A stretch of DNA of 35,378 nt from Gammaproteobacteria bacterium (GTDB lineage: Bacteria; Pseudomonadota; Gammaproteobacteria; JABXHR01), in the NCBI GenBank assembly GCA_013373515.1, contig JABXHR010000002.1, forward strand, positions 1 through 35,378, in the 5' to 3' direction. This document shows, in pieces, positions 17,763-26,930 of this stretch; positions within the stretch are counted from its first letter, which is position 1, and each line of letters opens with the position of its first letter. The position numbers and the translations under genes were made by a program. The notes beneath the pieces are model-generated. The model was not told the DNA's origin. It searched no databases and was given only the letters and a program-made list of their open reading frames with translations.

Positions 17763-20700
17763 TAGACGCGCACCTTCTTACCTTGTTTGACCGTGTCTAG
17801 AAGCACTTTTTTGTAGCTGTCCAGATAGGCATCAATATCCGCCTCGGATTCCAGTAACGGTTTGCTATAGTTCGGCTTCAAGTCCCGTGATCCCACGATC
17901 TCTACAACAGGTTTCGGAGGGTGTGGCGGCTCTTCCGGTTTGTCTCCATCACCCTCCCCTGAAACCGGAGTTACAGGTGGAGCTGGTTCAGGCTCCGGTG
18001 TATTCCAGACTTCGATTTGTTGCAGCAGCAGGCTGTATTGGCTGTTCTCAAAGTTATTCGCCGCATCACGGATCATTGCAATCAAACTTTGAGCATTGAC
18101 CTTTTGCTTGGCCGCCTCAAAGGCCGCCTGAACTTCAGATTTACGGGAATCATCAAGTGATAAATACCCGCCGTATTGTGTGAGTTTGTTTTCGAGATTC
18201 TCGATACCGGTGATTGCTGTGGTTCTCTCATGTTCAATCGCTGAATCCAACTTGGATTTAAGCGACTGCATATCGCTCACAAGCGTCTGAATTGCATTGC
18301 CTTTATAAATATTCGGATCTACCACCGCTGCTTTTATCGCATCAAGCTCATCGGCTTGGATATAGCTTAGGTTGGCTTTATGGTCATTAAGAAGGCGTGT
18401 CGCGTCGTCGAGCTGACCTTTGTTCTGGCCTTTCATGAAACTTACAATCGGGTCGATGATGCGATCTTTATAGTCATCTAACCACTTATCTTCGTCCCTT
18501 GAGAGCTCCGTGACAAACCACTGATAAGGCTTACCCTCAAGCTCGGTTAAATCCTCTATCACACTGGTGAGGATCCTTAGAAATGGATAGCGCTCTGCTT
18601 GAATATGCAAACGCTCAAGCTCTTGCTTCTGGTTCGCGAAGGCTTCTTTCGTTTCATTCGCGAGCGCCTTGGCTTCGGTAGCATGCGCCACTTTGTCGAA
18701 GTAATCGTTGAAGAACTGCTTGAGTTTTTTAACCTGCCCAGGCGTGAATTCAACTTGCGGGTCGAGAATCAAATTACCCTGCACGTTTGAATTCGTCAGC
18801 GCACGTGTCAGCTCTGCATCGTCTAAGAGATTTGTGCTTTCGCGAACTTCTATTTTTCCGCGTGCACACAGGTGTGCAAGGGTGCAAAGAACGGCAGCGT
18901 AAGACCAGCCATAGGGCTTTCGTTCAAACTTTTCTAGAATGGATTTTACCGTGGTTCGAATGCCGCCCCGGTGGTTACTTTGGATATGCGCCAGCATCTC
19001 TTGAAGCGATTCGGGTAGCGATGTTTCATCGCCAAACAAACCCTGTGCACCCTGCGCCAGGATGCTTGAAATCTCGGTCTCTTGATACTGTATACCCCTC
19101 AACATTCTGAGATGCGGATAGGCATGCTTAGCTAACTCAATAAAGGCTCGCTGTACTTTGGTTTGACCATCTTCTCCTGCAATCTCTATCTCGATTCCGC
19201 GGACGTAATAAATTGCTTTGCCCATCAGGGACGACACGAGCGATTTAAGTTGGTTGTAGCGCTCGCCGTTTTGCACGGCTTTCTCGGCCAGAATTCGCTT
19301 TATGGAGTCTTGTTGCGTCGCACGAGTTTCATGTGAGATGTATTTCTCGGTTTTTTTGTAGAGTATGAGGTCGCGAACCAAACGATCGTTTTCAGGCAAT
19401 ATGACCCTCAGCTCGTCGTTATAAATGGTGTCCGTCTTGTGTTTGTCAAATGCATCGCGATGATCGTTGAAAGAGGTCACCACGTGAATAGCCAGCTCGT
19501 GTACTCGACCTAACTGCGCATCATCAAGCTTGCGTGTGTAGGCGTAGTCTTGACCGCTTTCGTCCCAGCGTATTTTGCGAGTTCGAATGACGCCTTCAAA
19601 GACGAGTTTTTCAAGTTCAGAACGAACGGCATCCGTATCGATCTCGGTGTTTTTGATTTCAGCCTCGACATCTTGCTCTTCGTCGGTCAGATATTCGTAA
19701 AACTCGCCATTGCGCTGAATCAGCGTCTGGTTTTCCAGAATGGCGAGCGCTTGCTCGACCTCTTGTTTCAGTTCCGTAATGGACGTGCTGAAATTGCTTT
19801 GCATCAACACACAGATATTGCGCACCGTCGGTTTAAATTCTTTGACGTATTTCACCAGGAAAAGCGCTTTTAGCACTCTGAGCGCAAATTCGTTGGTCAG
19901 TGTCTTTTCTGCACGCAAGATTGAGGATTGGATTGCCCCCTTCAAAGCAGTCCGAATACCCTCGAACATTAAGTCGAAAGTTGCGAGGTCACCGAGCTCA
20001 TGGCCTTTGATCGCTATTGCGACTTGTTGAAACACGCCGAGCATGGAACGTTCACCCACAGAGCTATGTTTACCCTCAAAGGCGCTATGACGTGAGAGAT
20101 TTTGTATTGCTGACTGAAACAGCGTGAATTGGTAAGGAATAAATGGATAACTTTGGACAAAGTGATCGCAATCTTTAAAGTTTGGGTATGAGGCGGAGCC
20201 GTCGGCAAAATCGAACAGGGTTTTAAAGTTGTTTTGCTGTTGTTGATAGAGATCTATTAAGCGGCTCAAATGGTCCTTGCGCTTCGCCAGCAAGCGCATC
20301 TGTATCACTTCAGCAACGTCCTGACTGTTGAGCTTCATCCGGTTTTTAAAACGCGCTTGAATTTTTGAGAAGTCATTTGATTGCTGTGTGCTATCGCCGA
20401 GCACAGCTGACATATCCTCTTGCGCCGTGACCACCACCCACGAACGTCCGTTGCACTTGGTGGCCAATGATTCTGCGACAGTTTGTAGGTTGGTCATCAG
20501 TTTGACGTTGTCAGCAATGTACTGGCCGACTTCATCCACGAAAAAGTTGAGGCGAAAATCACTGCCCTTGGTTTGGATATAGTCGTTGACCTGATCGGCG
20601 AAGTCCTCTATCGATAAGCGGTAGTCATCACGGTATTTGTCTAAGATGTTTGTTACCGGTGTGCCGGTTAGCTTGCAGTAAGCTTGATCGATATGCTGTG

Positions 20701-21304
20701 CCATTCGCTTTGCCCTGCGGCGGCCAGACTCCCAATCCTGACATGCCAATTCGGCAAAGACAGTTTTGAACTTTTCAAATTGACCATCCACATCAAGCTC
20801 GCGCTCAAATTGAGCGATATAGGGGTGTTTGCCGTAGTAGCCACAGTGCTCGTCAAACACTTTGACAAATACAGCTACAAGCGCATCGAGCTCATTCTTC
20901 GAGATGACATCAGCCTTCTGGTCGATGTTGAATAGGATGCTCTCCGAGGGAATTGCGACGGCGCGCTTTAAGTCCTCAGCAGCCATGCCACCCTCTTTGA
21001 ATGGATGTTTGTTTAAAAACAGATCCAGCGGGTAATAGGTACCCTCAATTGGACTGTTCTGTAGCAAAAGCGCAAGCATTTTTAAAAGATGCGATTTTCC
21101 AGAACCAAAAAAGCCCGAAACCCAGACACCGTTTGCCCCGGCATAATTGAGGTAAGCGCCCAAGAACTCATCAAGGCGCTTCGCAACCTCGTTGGTGATG
21201 ACATACTCATCGAGCTCTAGATATAGACTGACATCATCATCGGCCTTGATCACGCCTTCAATTGTGCGATCTACAGGCTTCGAAAATAGCTGTTCTAATA
21301 GCAT
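17762..21304 (-). CDS. brxC: BREX P-loop ATPase BrxC
   Basis: A large ATPase of 1180 aa, the usual size for BrxC/PglY-type proteins. Walker A is GFFGSGKS at 64-71, and a Walker B-like NFFVDEVGQYIAD lies near residue 260. The long middle and C-terminal parts are alpha-helical with probable coiled-coil stretches. A Pro/Glu-rich low-complexity linker (~1105-1140) precedes a final short conserved segment. BrxC is essential for BREX and is thought to form AAA-type complexes with other Brx proteins. A good AAGGA ribosome site precedes the ATG, 14 nt after the brxB stop. Confidence 0.96.
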   Translation of the reverse strand: MLLEQLFSKPVDRTIEGVIKADDDVSLYLELDEYVITNEVAKRLDEFLGAYLNYAGANGVWVSGFFGSGKSHLLKMLALLLQNSPIEGTYYPLDLFLNKHPFKEGGMAAEDLKRAVAIPSESILFNIDQKADVISKNELDALVAVFVKVFDEHCGYYGKHPYIAQFERELDVDGQFEKFKTVFAELACQDWESGRRRAKRMAQHIDQAYCKLTGTPVTNILDKYRDDYRLSIEDFADQVNDYIQTKGSDFRLNFFVDEVGQYIADNVKLMTNLQTVAESLATKCNGRSWVVVTAQEDMSAVLGDSTQQSNDFSKIQARFKNRMKLNSQDVAEVIQMRLLAKRKDHLSRLIDLYQQQQNNFKTLFDFADGSASYPNFKDCDHFVQSYPFIPYQFTLFQSAIQNLSRHSAFEGKHSSVGERSMLGVFQQVAIAIKGHELGDLATFDLMFEGIRTALKGAIQSSILRAEKTLTNEFALRVLKALFLVKYVKEFKPTVRNICVLMQSNFSTSITELKQEVEQALAILENQTLIQRNGEFYEYLTDEEQDVEAEIKNTEIDTDAVRSELEKLVFEGVIRTRKIRWDESGQDYAYTRKLDDAQLGRVHELAIHVVTSFNDHRDAFDKHKTDTIYNDELRVILPENDRLVRDLILYKKTEKYISHETRATQQDSIKRILAEKAVQNGERYNQLKSLVSSLMGKAIYYVRGIEIEIAGEDGQTKVQRAFIELAKHAYPHLRMLRGIQYQETEISSILAQGAQGLFGDETSLPESLQEMLAHIQSNHRGGIRTTVKSILEKFERKPYGWSYAAVLCTLAHLCARGKIEVRESTNLLDDAELTRALTNSNVQGNLILDPQVEFTPGQVKKLKQFFNDYFDKVAHATEAKALANETKEAFANQKQELERLHIQAERYPFLRILTSVIEDLTELEGKPYQWFVTELSRDEDKWLDDYKDRIIDPIVSFMKGQNKGQLDDATRLLNDHKANLSYIQADELDAIKAAVVDPNIYKGNAIQTLVSDMQSLKSKLDSAIEHERTTAITGIENLENKLTQYGGYLSLDDSRKSEVQAAFEAAKQKVNAQSLIAMIRDAANNFENSQYSLLLQQIEVWNTPEPEPAPPVTPVSGEGDGDKPEEPPHPPKPVVEIVGSRDLKPNYSKPLLESEADIDAYLDSYKKVLLDTVKQGKKVRV

Positions 21305-21318
21305 AGAAATTCCTTAGT

Positions 21319-21957
21319 TCAGTTCGCGCGATCAAGTATGTTGAACGCGCGGTAATATTTGTCGTCAGTCAGTTTGTCAAACAGGCGCAGTGAGGCGCCG
21401 CTCGCCAGTGAATGTTGATACTTGCCCGGAAAAAACATCAAAGTGGGCTGCTCTTTGGCAACACGCTGGAGGTTGTTGAGAATGTTGTGAGAGCGAATGT
21501 AGGGGAAAACTTCACCAACACCCGTGATAAAGATGACATCGTAGGCAGTGTTTTTCATTTTGGTGACAATTGCCGGAATCAGTACAGTCTCTGTGTCCAG
21601 AACACCTTGCAATTCTTCTTTAAATTGCTCTCTAGAGAGCGTGGTTTCGTTCTCTAGCAGCCACTCCCAATCGCCCTCTTCTCGCAGAATCTCAATGACC
21701 AAATCGTAAAGATTGATCTCGAGGACGACAATTCCCTTTTCACTTAACTCATTGCGGAGCTGTCGTACGGCAAACCCCATTTGACTTGCAATCTCAGGGT
21801 CGAACGGGCAGATGTGAAAAGGCACTTCGTTATTGAGGCCTTCGTTTTTCAGAAAACGTTGGCTAGATACCACGGTGAGCAGGTGCGCCTGGCAATCGAC
21901 CAAGTTGTTGGCTGACACCGTATTGAGTCGTGAGGGAAGATTTGAAGCCTTGCTCAT
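21319..21957 (-). CDS. brxB: BREX protein BrxB (DUF1788)
   Basis: A 212-aa protein of the DUF1788 family, recognised from its length, its place between brxA and brxC, and segments such as HICPFDPEIA, VIFITGVGEVFPYIRSHNIL and LMFFPGKYQ. It is required for BREX function in systems studied genetically, but its biochemical role is unknown. It has no signal peptide or membrane segment. Its ATG overlaps the brxA stop (ATGA), so translation is coupled. Confidence 0.94.
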   Translation of the reverse strand: MSKASNLPSRLNTVSANNLVDCQAHLLTVVSSQRFLKNEGLNNEVPFHICPFDPEIASQMGFAVRQLRNELSEKGIVVLEINLYDLVIEILREEGDWEWLLENETTLSREQFKEELQGVLDTETVLIPAIVTKMKNTAYDVIFITGVGEVFPYIRSHNILNNLQRVAKEQPTLMFFPGKYQHSLASGASLRLFDKLTDDKYYRAFNILDRAN

Positions 21958-22535
21958 AGACGTATTGCTCCGGGTATAAATGCTAAATCTGTCTCAGGTG
22001 AGCAGTTTTGAACGGCGCTCGAAATCATCTGAGGGATAAGCTGATTGGTGCCATTTAACAGGTCACACTGACGCATCATCTGAAAAAGCGCTTGGCGTGC
22101 ATTGGAGCGCGTTTTATCTGAAACAGCCTCTAGCTCAGGATGCCAATCTGCTTTCGAATTGAAAAAATATCCATAATCGTCGTGATCGATTTTTTGCCTA
22201 CCGCTGAGGTGAGCAGGTACCAACACTTCAATCGTGAAATCAGCAATAAAGGGGTATTGCTTACACAGCGCTATCCAGACCAGTTGATTAACATCTGGAT
22301 AATGATCTTCAGCGAGTACTTCAATTTGTAAGTCGTTTAATAGTGACAGACGCTTTAGGATTTCGGCGGCCATGATCTCACTTGAACGAGCCGTTCTTGT
22401 TTGTAGTGGATTGTCGCGTTTGATTTGCGCGTTAACCAAATTCCAATCACGATGACGTTCAAAGGCTTGGGCCACTAAAACGGTTTCTCGAAGCAATGCC
22501 GGACGAGCAAAGCCAATTTTGTATTGATTACCCAT
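21954..22535 (-). CDS. brxA: BREX protein BrxA (DUF1819)
   Basis: This is a DUF1819 protein, helical and about 193 aa long. Recognisable parts are the N-terminus YKIGFARPALLRETVLVAQ and DDYGYFFNSKADWHPEL. Published BrxA structures show a DNA-binding winged-helix-like fold, but its role in defence is not settled. I prefer the ATG at 22535, which gives the usual MGNQYKIGF start. A GTG four codons upstream, at 22547, overlaps the brxR stop (TAGTG) and is a real alternative. Confidence 0.93.
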   Translation of the reverse strand: MGNQYKIGFARPALLRETVLVAQAFERHRDWNLVNAQIKRDNPLQTRTARSSEIMAAEILKRLSLLNDLQIEVLAEDHYPDVNQLVWIALCKQYPFIADFTIEVLVPAHLSGRQKIDHDDYGYFFNSKADWHPELEAVSDKTRSNARQALFQMMRQCDLLNGTNQLIPQMISSAVQNCSPETDLAFIPGAIRL

Positions 22536-22546
22536 TGATGCACCCA

Positions 22547-23401
22547 CTAAAAGAGCAATCCTTGAATCGCCAAAACACTGTCATCCGCGACCATAAGATG
22601 ATATTTGTGTACTTCTTTACGATTGTCGTTGGTGATCGCCGCTTGAAAACGCTGAAGCGTGTAATGAACCAGCGCTTTTCTGACAGTGATCTCTAGGGCC
22701 CCTTGTGTCATTGCATAATCCAATTCAACGAGTTTTTGCTGAATCGGCGTTAGGTTGTTGTTTGCAACCAACTTAATCGTAATTGACTCATTCCAAAGCT
22801 TATCAGCATCACGGTTGATAGGCTCCTCGTCACTTTCTGCTGGGCTGGTAATGCGCGACAGCACGAAGTCGCGATACTGGTTTCTGAGATGACAATATGC
22901 TCTTACATGCCATCTAAAGCCGGTGTAGATCAAAGCGTGAGGACTGATGACTCGCTGATGTGGGTTGGGGTTGTTCATAGAGGCGTAGGTAATCTTTATC
23001 GCCATCGATAGCCGACATGCCTTTAGCAAGCTTCTTAGAACCTCGGGTTTAACCGATCGGTCGGGCAACTGCACGGCACTAAAATGCTCTTTGGCTTCCA
23101 ATGTGACCGCAATCGATTGGTTGGTGACTCCAGATATTAACTCTAGGTAGTCGTTGACATGCCCATTGGTGAGAACCGGCTTGAAACCCTGTTTTGGGAT
23201 GTAGCCTTTTTCACTTGGCTTGTACACCATAGACCCAGGATTTCGGTCGTTGATGTACCTTTTGATGTCAATCGATGCTTGCTGCCTGCTTACGCCAAAC
23301 CAATCTACGATGTGGTTGGTGATGACTCGACCCTCCCACAGTGCCAGCAACTCAATGGCGCGCAGTCTAAGCAACACTTCATGTTTATCAAAACTCATCA
23401 C
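22547..23401 (-). CDS. brxR: WYL-domain transcriptional regulator BrxR
   Basis: A 284-aa regulator with an N-terminal winged helix-turn-helix (residues ~10-60, including NHIVDWFGVSRQQASIDIKRYI). A central WYL domain (~135-205, with ISPHALIYTGFRWHVRAYC and a conserved Arg-rich strand) and a C-terminal extension follow. BrxR-type proteins head many BREX loci and repress their own promoter; the WYL domain probably senses a nucleic-acid ligand. Here brxR leads the minus-strand brx operon and sits back to back with druH. Its predicted promoter overlaps an inverted repeat (listed separately), in keeping with autoregulation. Confidence 0.94.
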   Translation of the reverse strand: MMSFDKHEVLLRLRAIELLALWEGRVITNHIVDWFGVSRQQASIDIKRYINDRNPGSMVYKPSEKGYIPKQGFKPVLTNGHVNDYLELISGVTNQSIAVTLEAKEHFSAVQLPDRSVKPEVLRSLLKACRLSMAIKITYASMNNPNPHQRVISPHALIYTGFRWHVRAYCHLRNQYRDFVLSRITSPAESDEEPINRDADKLWNESITIKLVANNNLTPIQQKLVELDYAMTQGALEITVRKALVHYTLQRFQAAITNDNRKEVHKYHLMVADDSVLAIQGLLF

Positions 23402-23428
23402 AATTCGATATTTGCTGGGCTTCCGGCC

Positions 23429-23457
23429 AATGTAGTTTATGTTTACAATGATGTAAA
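23429..23457 (-). promoter_or_regulatory. Predicted brxR/brx operon promoter
   Basis: On the minus strand, TTTACA (plus-strand 23452-23457, five of six matches to TTGACA) is followed after exactly 17 bp by TACATT (plus-strand 23429-23434). Transcription would start near 23422, about 20 nt before the brxR ATG. Confidence 0.55.
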
Positions 23458-23476
23458 GTTATTGTACTGTAAAGTT
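23442..23476. promoter_or_regulatory. Putative BrxR operator: inverted repeat plus repeated half-site
   Basis: TTTACA-ATGA-TGTAAA (23442-23457) is a perfect inverted repeat covering the -35 box of the brxR promoter. The half-site with flank, TGTAAAGTT, recurs in the same orientation 16 bp further on (23452-23460 and 23468-23476), placing a second site closer to druH. The layout suits a dimeric winged-helix repressor such as BrxR. Binding is inferred. Confidence 0.5.
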
Positions 23477-23582
23477 TATATGCACTAGTTTCTAGCGCAG
23501 GTTATATTTGTTGTTTGTGTTAACGCTGAGACGTGAGCAATTTTATTGAATTTCTTGTAGTCATCTGAACATGGAGTAAGTC

Positions 23583-26500
23583 ATGGCAGACAATTCACCG
23601 GTTCAAACATGGGTGAACGATTTTCTGAACGCGAGAACACTCGAGAGCCCCACTGGTGCACCACTGTACAGCTATCACGTTACTAAAGAGGAGTTTTCCA
23701 AGCTTCCATCTGCATTGAAGCAGTCCAAACGTTCAATGTATAGCCCGACCTACAGCAGATACTGGGCAGCGGCTTTTTGCATTTTTGTCGCAGAACAATA
23801 TCGACGTGATTATCAAAGAGTCTGGAAATGGCAGAGCTTTGAAGACGTGCTTAATCTTGAGCTTTCCGCAACCGATCGTGCAGAGTTCGTGATCAAAGGC
23901 CTGACATTTTGGAAGCGTGAAATACAGCGTTATGCTCGCGGCAATGACTATCTTGGTTCTTTGTTCTCTGAAGGTGGGATATCTTGGAAACTGATTCAAT
24001 CTGAGCAAAGTGGATTTGCCAGAGCTGTCAGTGGAGGTCTCAAACGCTACTATGCACTGGCTCACTCAACTAACAACCTCACAGACGTTATTCGAGAGTA
24101 TGGCGTTTACTTCCCGAAAACGTTTCAGACGGAAGAAAAATACCAACTCCTAGCAAGCATCGTTGAAGCGCTGATGTATTTTGCCGAGGAGTACGACTTA
24201 AGCGGCTCAACTAACCCATCAGAACAGCTCAACACGCTCTGCCCTGGTTGGCAATCGCGTTTTCCTCTCCCGATCTCGGAATCCAACGGCGCCGCCTTGG
24301 TGAATCAATGGTTAGGCGATGCGGCGCATCAGCGCCGGGAACGTAAGGTTAAACTCAGCGAAGCGAATTACTTTACCTGTCAGCATATCCTGAGATCATT
24401 GTCCCCGCATGAACGTTATGCAACTGAGATTACGCTCGCACCTTCACACATAATTACACTTGATGGCCCCATCAGCACATCGCGCGTTGAGATGGTCTTG
24501 GTTGAAGGTGACCTACCCATTCTGAAATTGGGATCCACTTATGGGAAACTGAATTCGGACAGGTCAGAGCTAGAAATACAGCTACCAAAGGATCCATTTT
24601 CGGTAGAAAGACAGAATATCAATCAAACCCTTGAAGTAGCGCTCTTGGTATCAGGTCAGACTTTAGAGCGCATCTTAATCCGAGAGAGCGAGATACCAAC
24701 CGCAGATGTGCCGGTCGCCTTTGAGCTTGAGGATATTAATCGGTTACAAGATTTAAACGTTATTGGTTGGATGTCGGTACAAACGGGCGCAGATAATCTG
24801 CTTCTTAGACTACCCAACTCATTGAGCAATTCAGATTTTGAAGATCTTTCTGTCGTTCTAAAGACATCGAAAGCCTCGTTCTATTGGGTTAAACAGGATC
24901 TCGACCTAATATCTGACGAGACGCGTTTTAGTATTCGTCTTAACCAGCCCAAAGGAAAGTTGAGCTTCCAAGTTAACGGTCAACTCTATAGAGAGAAAAC
25001 CTATCCAACGCTAACTTACCTAGGCTGGCCAACGATCCGTGTTGTAGACTCAAACGGAGATGGTGTCACCTGTGAGCTTTTCCGCAACGGCGAGTTAATT
25101 AACCGAGATTCAACTTACAGTGTGGCAGGTCGATTTGAAATAACGGCTAAAGGACCTTTCGGTGAGTTACTAGGTCGCAAAACAATTGGCGTCCTACCAT
25201 CGGGGTTTAATTACACAGCATTCGCTGAAACACCCAAGTCACCCGGTCGAATTCTTCTAAGATCCCATCTTTTGCGAAACCCGACGATTGATACAACCCA
25301 CTACACAAGTGAGGTTAATGTTCGCGAAGATGTCATTGAGCTAGGGGTTTTTCCAAAAGACTCGGGTGACGCTAGACCGCCGGTCGACATCACAATTCCT
25401 TCCACCATTCCTAAAGGTGAGCCTTTCACGCTACGCATTCCCTACCCTCGCGAAGGCGCCAAAATTAGCGATGAAATGGGAAACGTTATCAAAGATCGTT
25501 CACTGACCATCGAGCAACTGATGGGTAAACGACTGGAACTGACATCCACAGGTCAGAATCATCAGCAATTTAGCGTCACACTTGAATTGGTCAACGCTAA
25601 GCACAAGCAGACGCGAGCATTTTATTACCAGGTATCGCAGCGCCCTGTCGTTGTGTCCCTCGGTGCGTTAACAGACGAAGTGACAGCGCTACTGAGTAGT
25701 GAACCAAGGCAGGATCTAACTGCCCGTTTGATTATTGAGACCACAAGTCGAATCCTGAGACAGCTCGATATCAAACGGTACAACGGGCAAATGGGGCCGG
25801 ACCGGAACATGCCAAGGCAATACAATCTCGTACCAGAAGACAGCTCATCGGCATATGAGTATCCCGACGTCAGTGCCAGATCCCTTGCAGACCTCTCGAT
25901 TGAACCGATTGTTTTAAGCCCAACGGCTTATGATGAACACTTCGGTTGGCGGTTTGAAATGACGGAGCAGATGTTAGATGGGGATCCGTGGTTGATTTAT
26001 CCGACGCGCGGATCTGCGTTCAAGTTTCGTCCCTCATTCTTCGCTCGCGATATGTTCGAAACCGTTAATGTGGATGAAATTGAACCGGCAACGACGATGG
26101 GTGAAGCGTCCAAAAACTTTCATCCTAAATTGAATCCATTGGCCTTTGAGCCTGTTGTCGCTGATATGGCGACGGACCCAATGAATCCCGGATGGGATTA
26201 CATGAGTGCCACGAAGTCAGAACTCTCTCACCTACCCCTTGCGTCTCTTGAAGCATGGCGAGGGATCGTATCTGACTCAAAAGCCCTTGCGTTTGCTGTT
26301 CTTAGACTCGAGATTGATCATGTCTTTGCGGAGCGCTTATCCAACGAGATGTCAGTGCTGTGGGAAAGTATTCGTAATACCGATTGGCTTAGCGCCATTG
26401 ACACCTATCGCGCGTGGATGAGGACTCTCGTTCGCCTTCCAGAAGAACATATCAATGCCATGTTGATTGAACGACTAAACCGACTGGGCAGCGTGATACC

Positions 26501-26930
26501 GATCTTTGAAGACTTTACCGAAGAACTTGTGATTGGTGGGCGAGGACTACAAAAGGCGCCCCTGCCGCAGATGTATCAGTTTTGGCATATGAATTTGAGG
26601 CGCAGCCATGGAGAAGGCACTTGGCCAGAAATACTCGCGGGGCCGTTAGTGAAGTGGATTAATTCCAACGAGGCGCATTTTCGCTGGTTGGACTTTTCAA
26701 GCCATCCACCCTTTGTCAAAGCGGTCAGTATTGTTCCGCTCTACTTGGCATCACTGACCCTGGGTCAGACCACAGAAGAAGAGCTCGGCGAAGACAAAGA
26801 CTTTATCAGATATGCGCTCAGAACCTTGAAGGACTTTGATCGCAACGACTGGTATGCACCGATTTATAAGACTGTTCTAGTGCAGTATGCACTTAGAGGA
26901 AACCATCAGAATGACTGGTACGATAACTGA
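23583..26930 (+). CDS. druH: DruH-like protein (YjiT / STY4851 family), Druantia type III
   Basis: This is a 1115-aa protein that I recognise as the YjiT/STY4851-ECs_5259 type, corresponding to DruH of type III Druantia. It is paired with DruE. A GGAG ribosome site precedes the ATG. I see no known catalytic motif. The N-terminal ~220 residues are helical and aromatic-rich. The middle (~270-680) is rich in alternating strands, like stacked immunoglobulin-type modules (for example TFEITAKGPFGELLGRKTI-like segments). The C-terminal ~350 residues are helical with many Trp (GWRFEMTEQML, LEAWRGIV, LRRSHGEGTWPEI). Its end overlaps the druE start, indicating coupled translation. The molecular role is unknown; the assignment rests on sequence feel plus the two-gene context. 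Confidence 0.8.
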   Translation: MADNSPVQTWVNDFLNARTLESPTGAPLYSYHVTKEEFSKLPSALKQSKRSMYSPTYSRYWAAAFCIFVAEQYRRDYQRVWKWQSFEDVLNLELSATDRAEFVIKGLTFWKREIQRYARGNDYLGSLFSEGGISWKLIQSEQSGFARAVSGGLKRYYALAHSTNNLTDVIREYGVYFPKTFQTEEKYQLLASIVEALMYFAEEYDLSGSTNPSEQLNTLCPGWQSRFPLPISESNGAALVNQWLGDAAHQRRERKVKLSEANYFTCQHILRSLSPHERYATEITLAPSHIITLDGPISTSRVEMVLVEGDLPILKLGSTYGKLNSDRSELEIQLPKDPFSVERQNINQTLEVALLVSGQTLERILIRESEIPTADVPVAFELEDINRLQDLNVIGWMSVQTGADNLLLRLPNSLSNSDFEDLSVVLKTSKASFYWVKQDLDLISDETRFSIRLNQPKGKLSFQVNGQLYREKTYPTLTYLGWPTIRVVDSNGDGVTCELFRNGELINRDSTYSVAGRFEITAKGPFGELLGRKTIGVLPSGFNYTAFAETPKSPGRILLRSHLLRNPTIDTTHYTSEVNVREDVIELGVFPKDSGDARPPVDITIPSTIPKGEPFTLRIPYPREGAKISDEMGNVIKDRSLTIEQLMGKRLELTSTGQNHQQFSVTLELVNAKHKQTRAFYYQVSQRPVVVSLGALTDEVTALLSSEPRQDLTARLIIETTSRILRQLDIKRYNGQMGPDRNMPRQYNLVPEDSSSAYEYPDVSARSLADLSIEPIVLSPTAYDEHFGWRFEMTEQMLDGDPWLIYPTRGSAFKFRPSFFARDMFETVNVDEIEPATTMGEASKNFHPKLNPLAFEPVVADMATDPMNPGWDYMSATKSELSHLPLASLEAWRGIVSDSKALAFAVLRLEIDHVFAERLSNEMSVLWESIRNTDWLSAIDTYRAWMRTLVRLPEEHINAMLIERLNRLGSVIPIFEDFTEELVIGGRGLQKAPLPQMYQFWHMNLRRSHGEGTWPEILAGPLVKWINSNEAHFRWLDFSSHPPFVKAVSIVPLYLASLTLGQTTEEELGEDKDFIRYALRTLKDFDRNDWYAPIYKTVLVQYALRGNHQNDWYDN

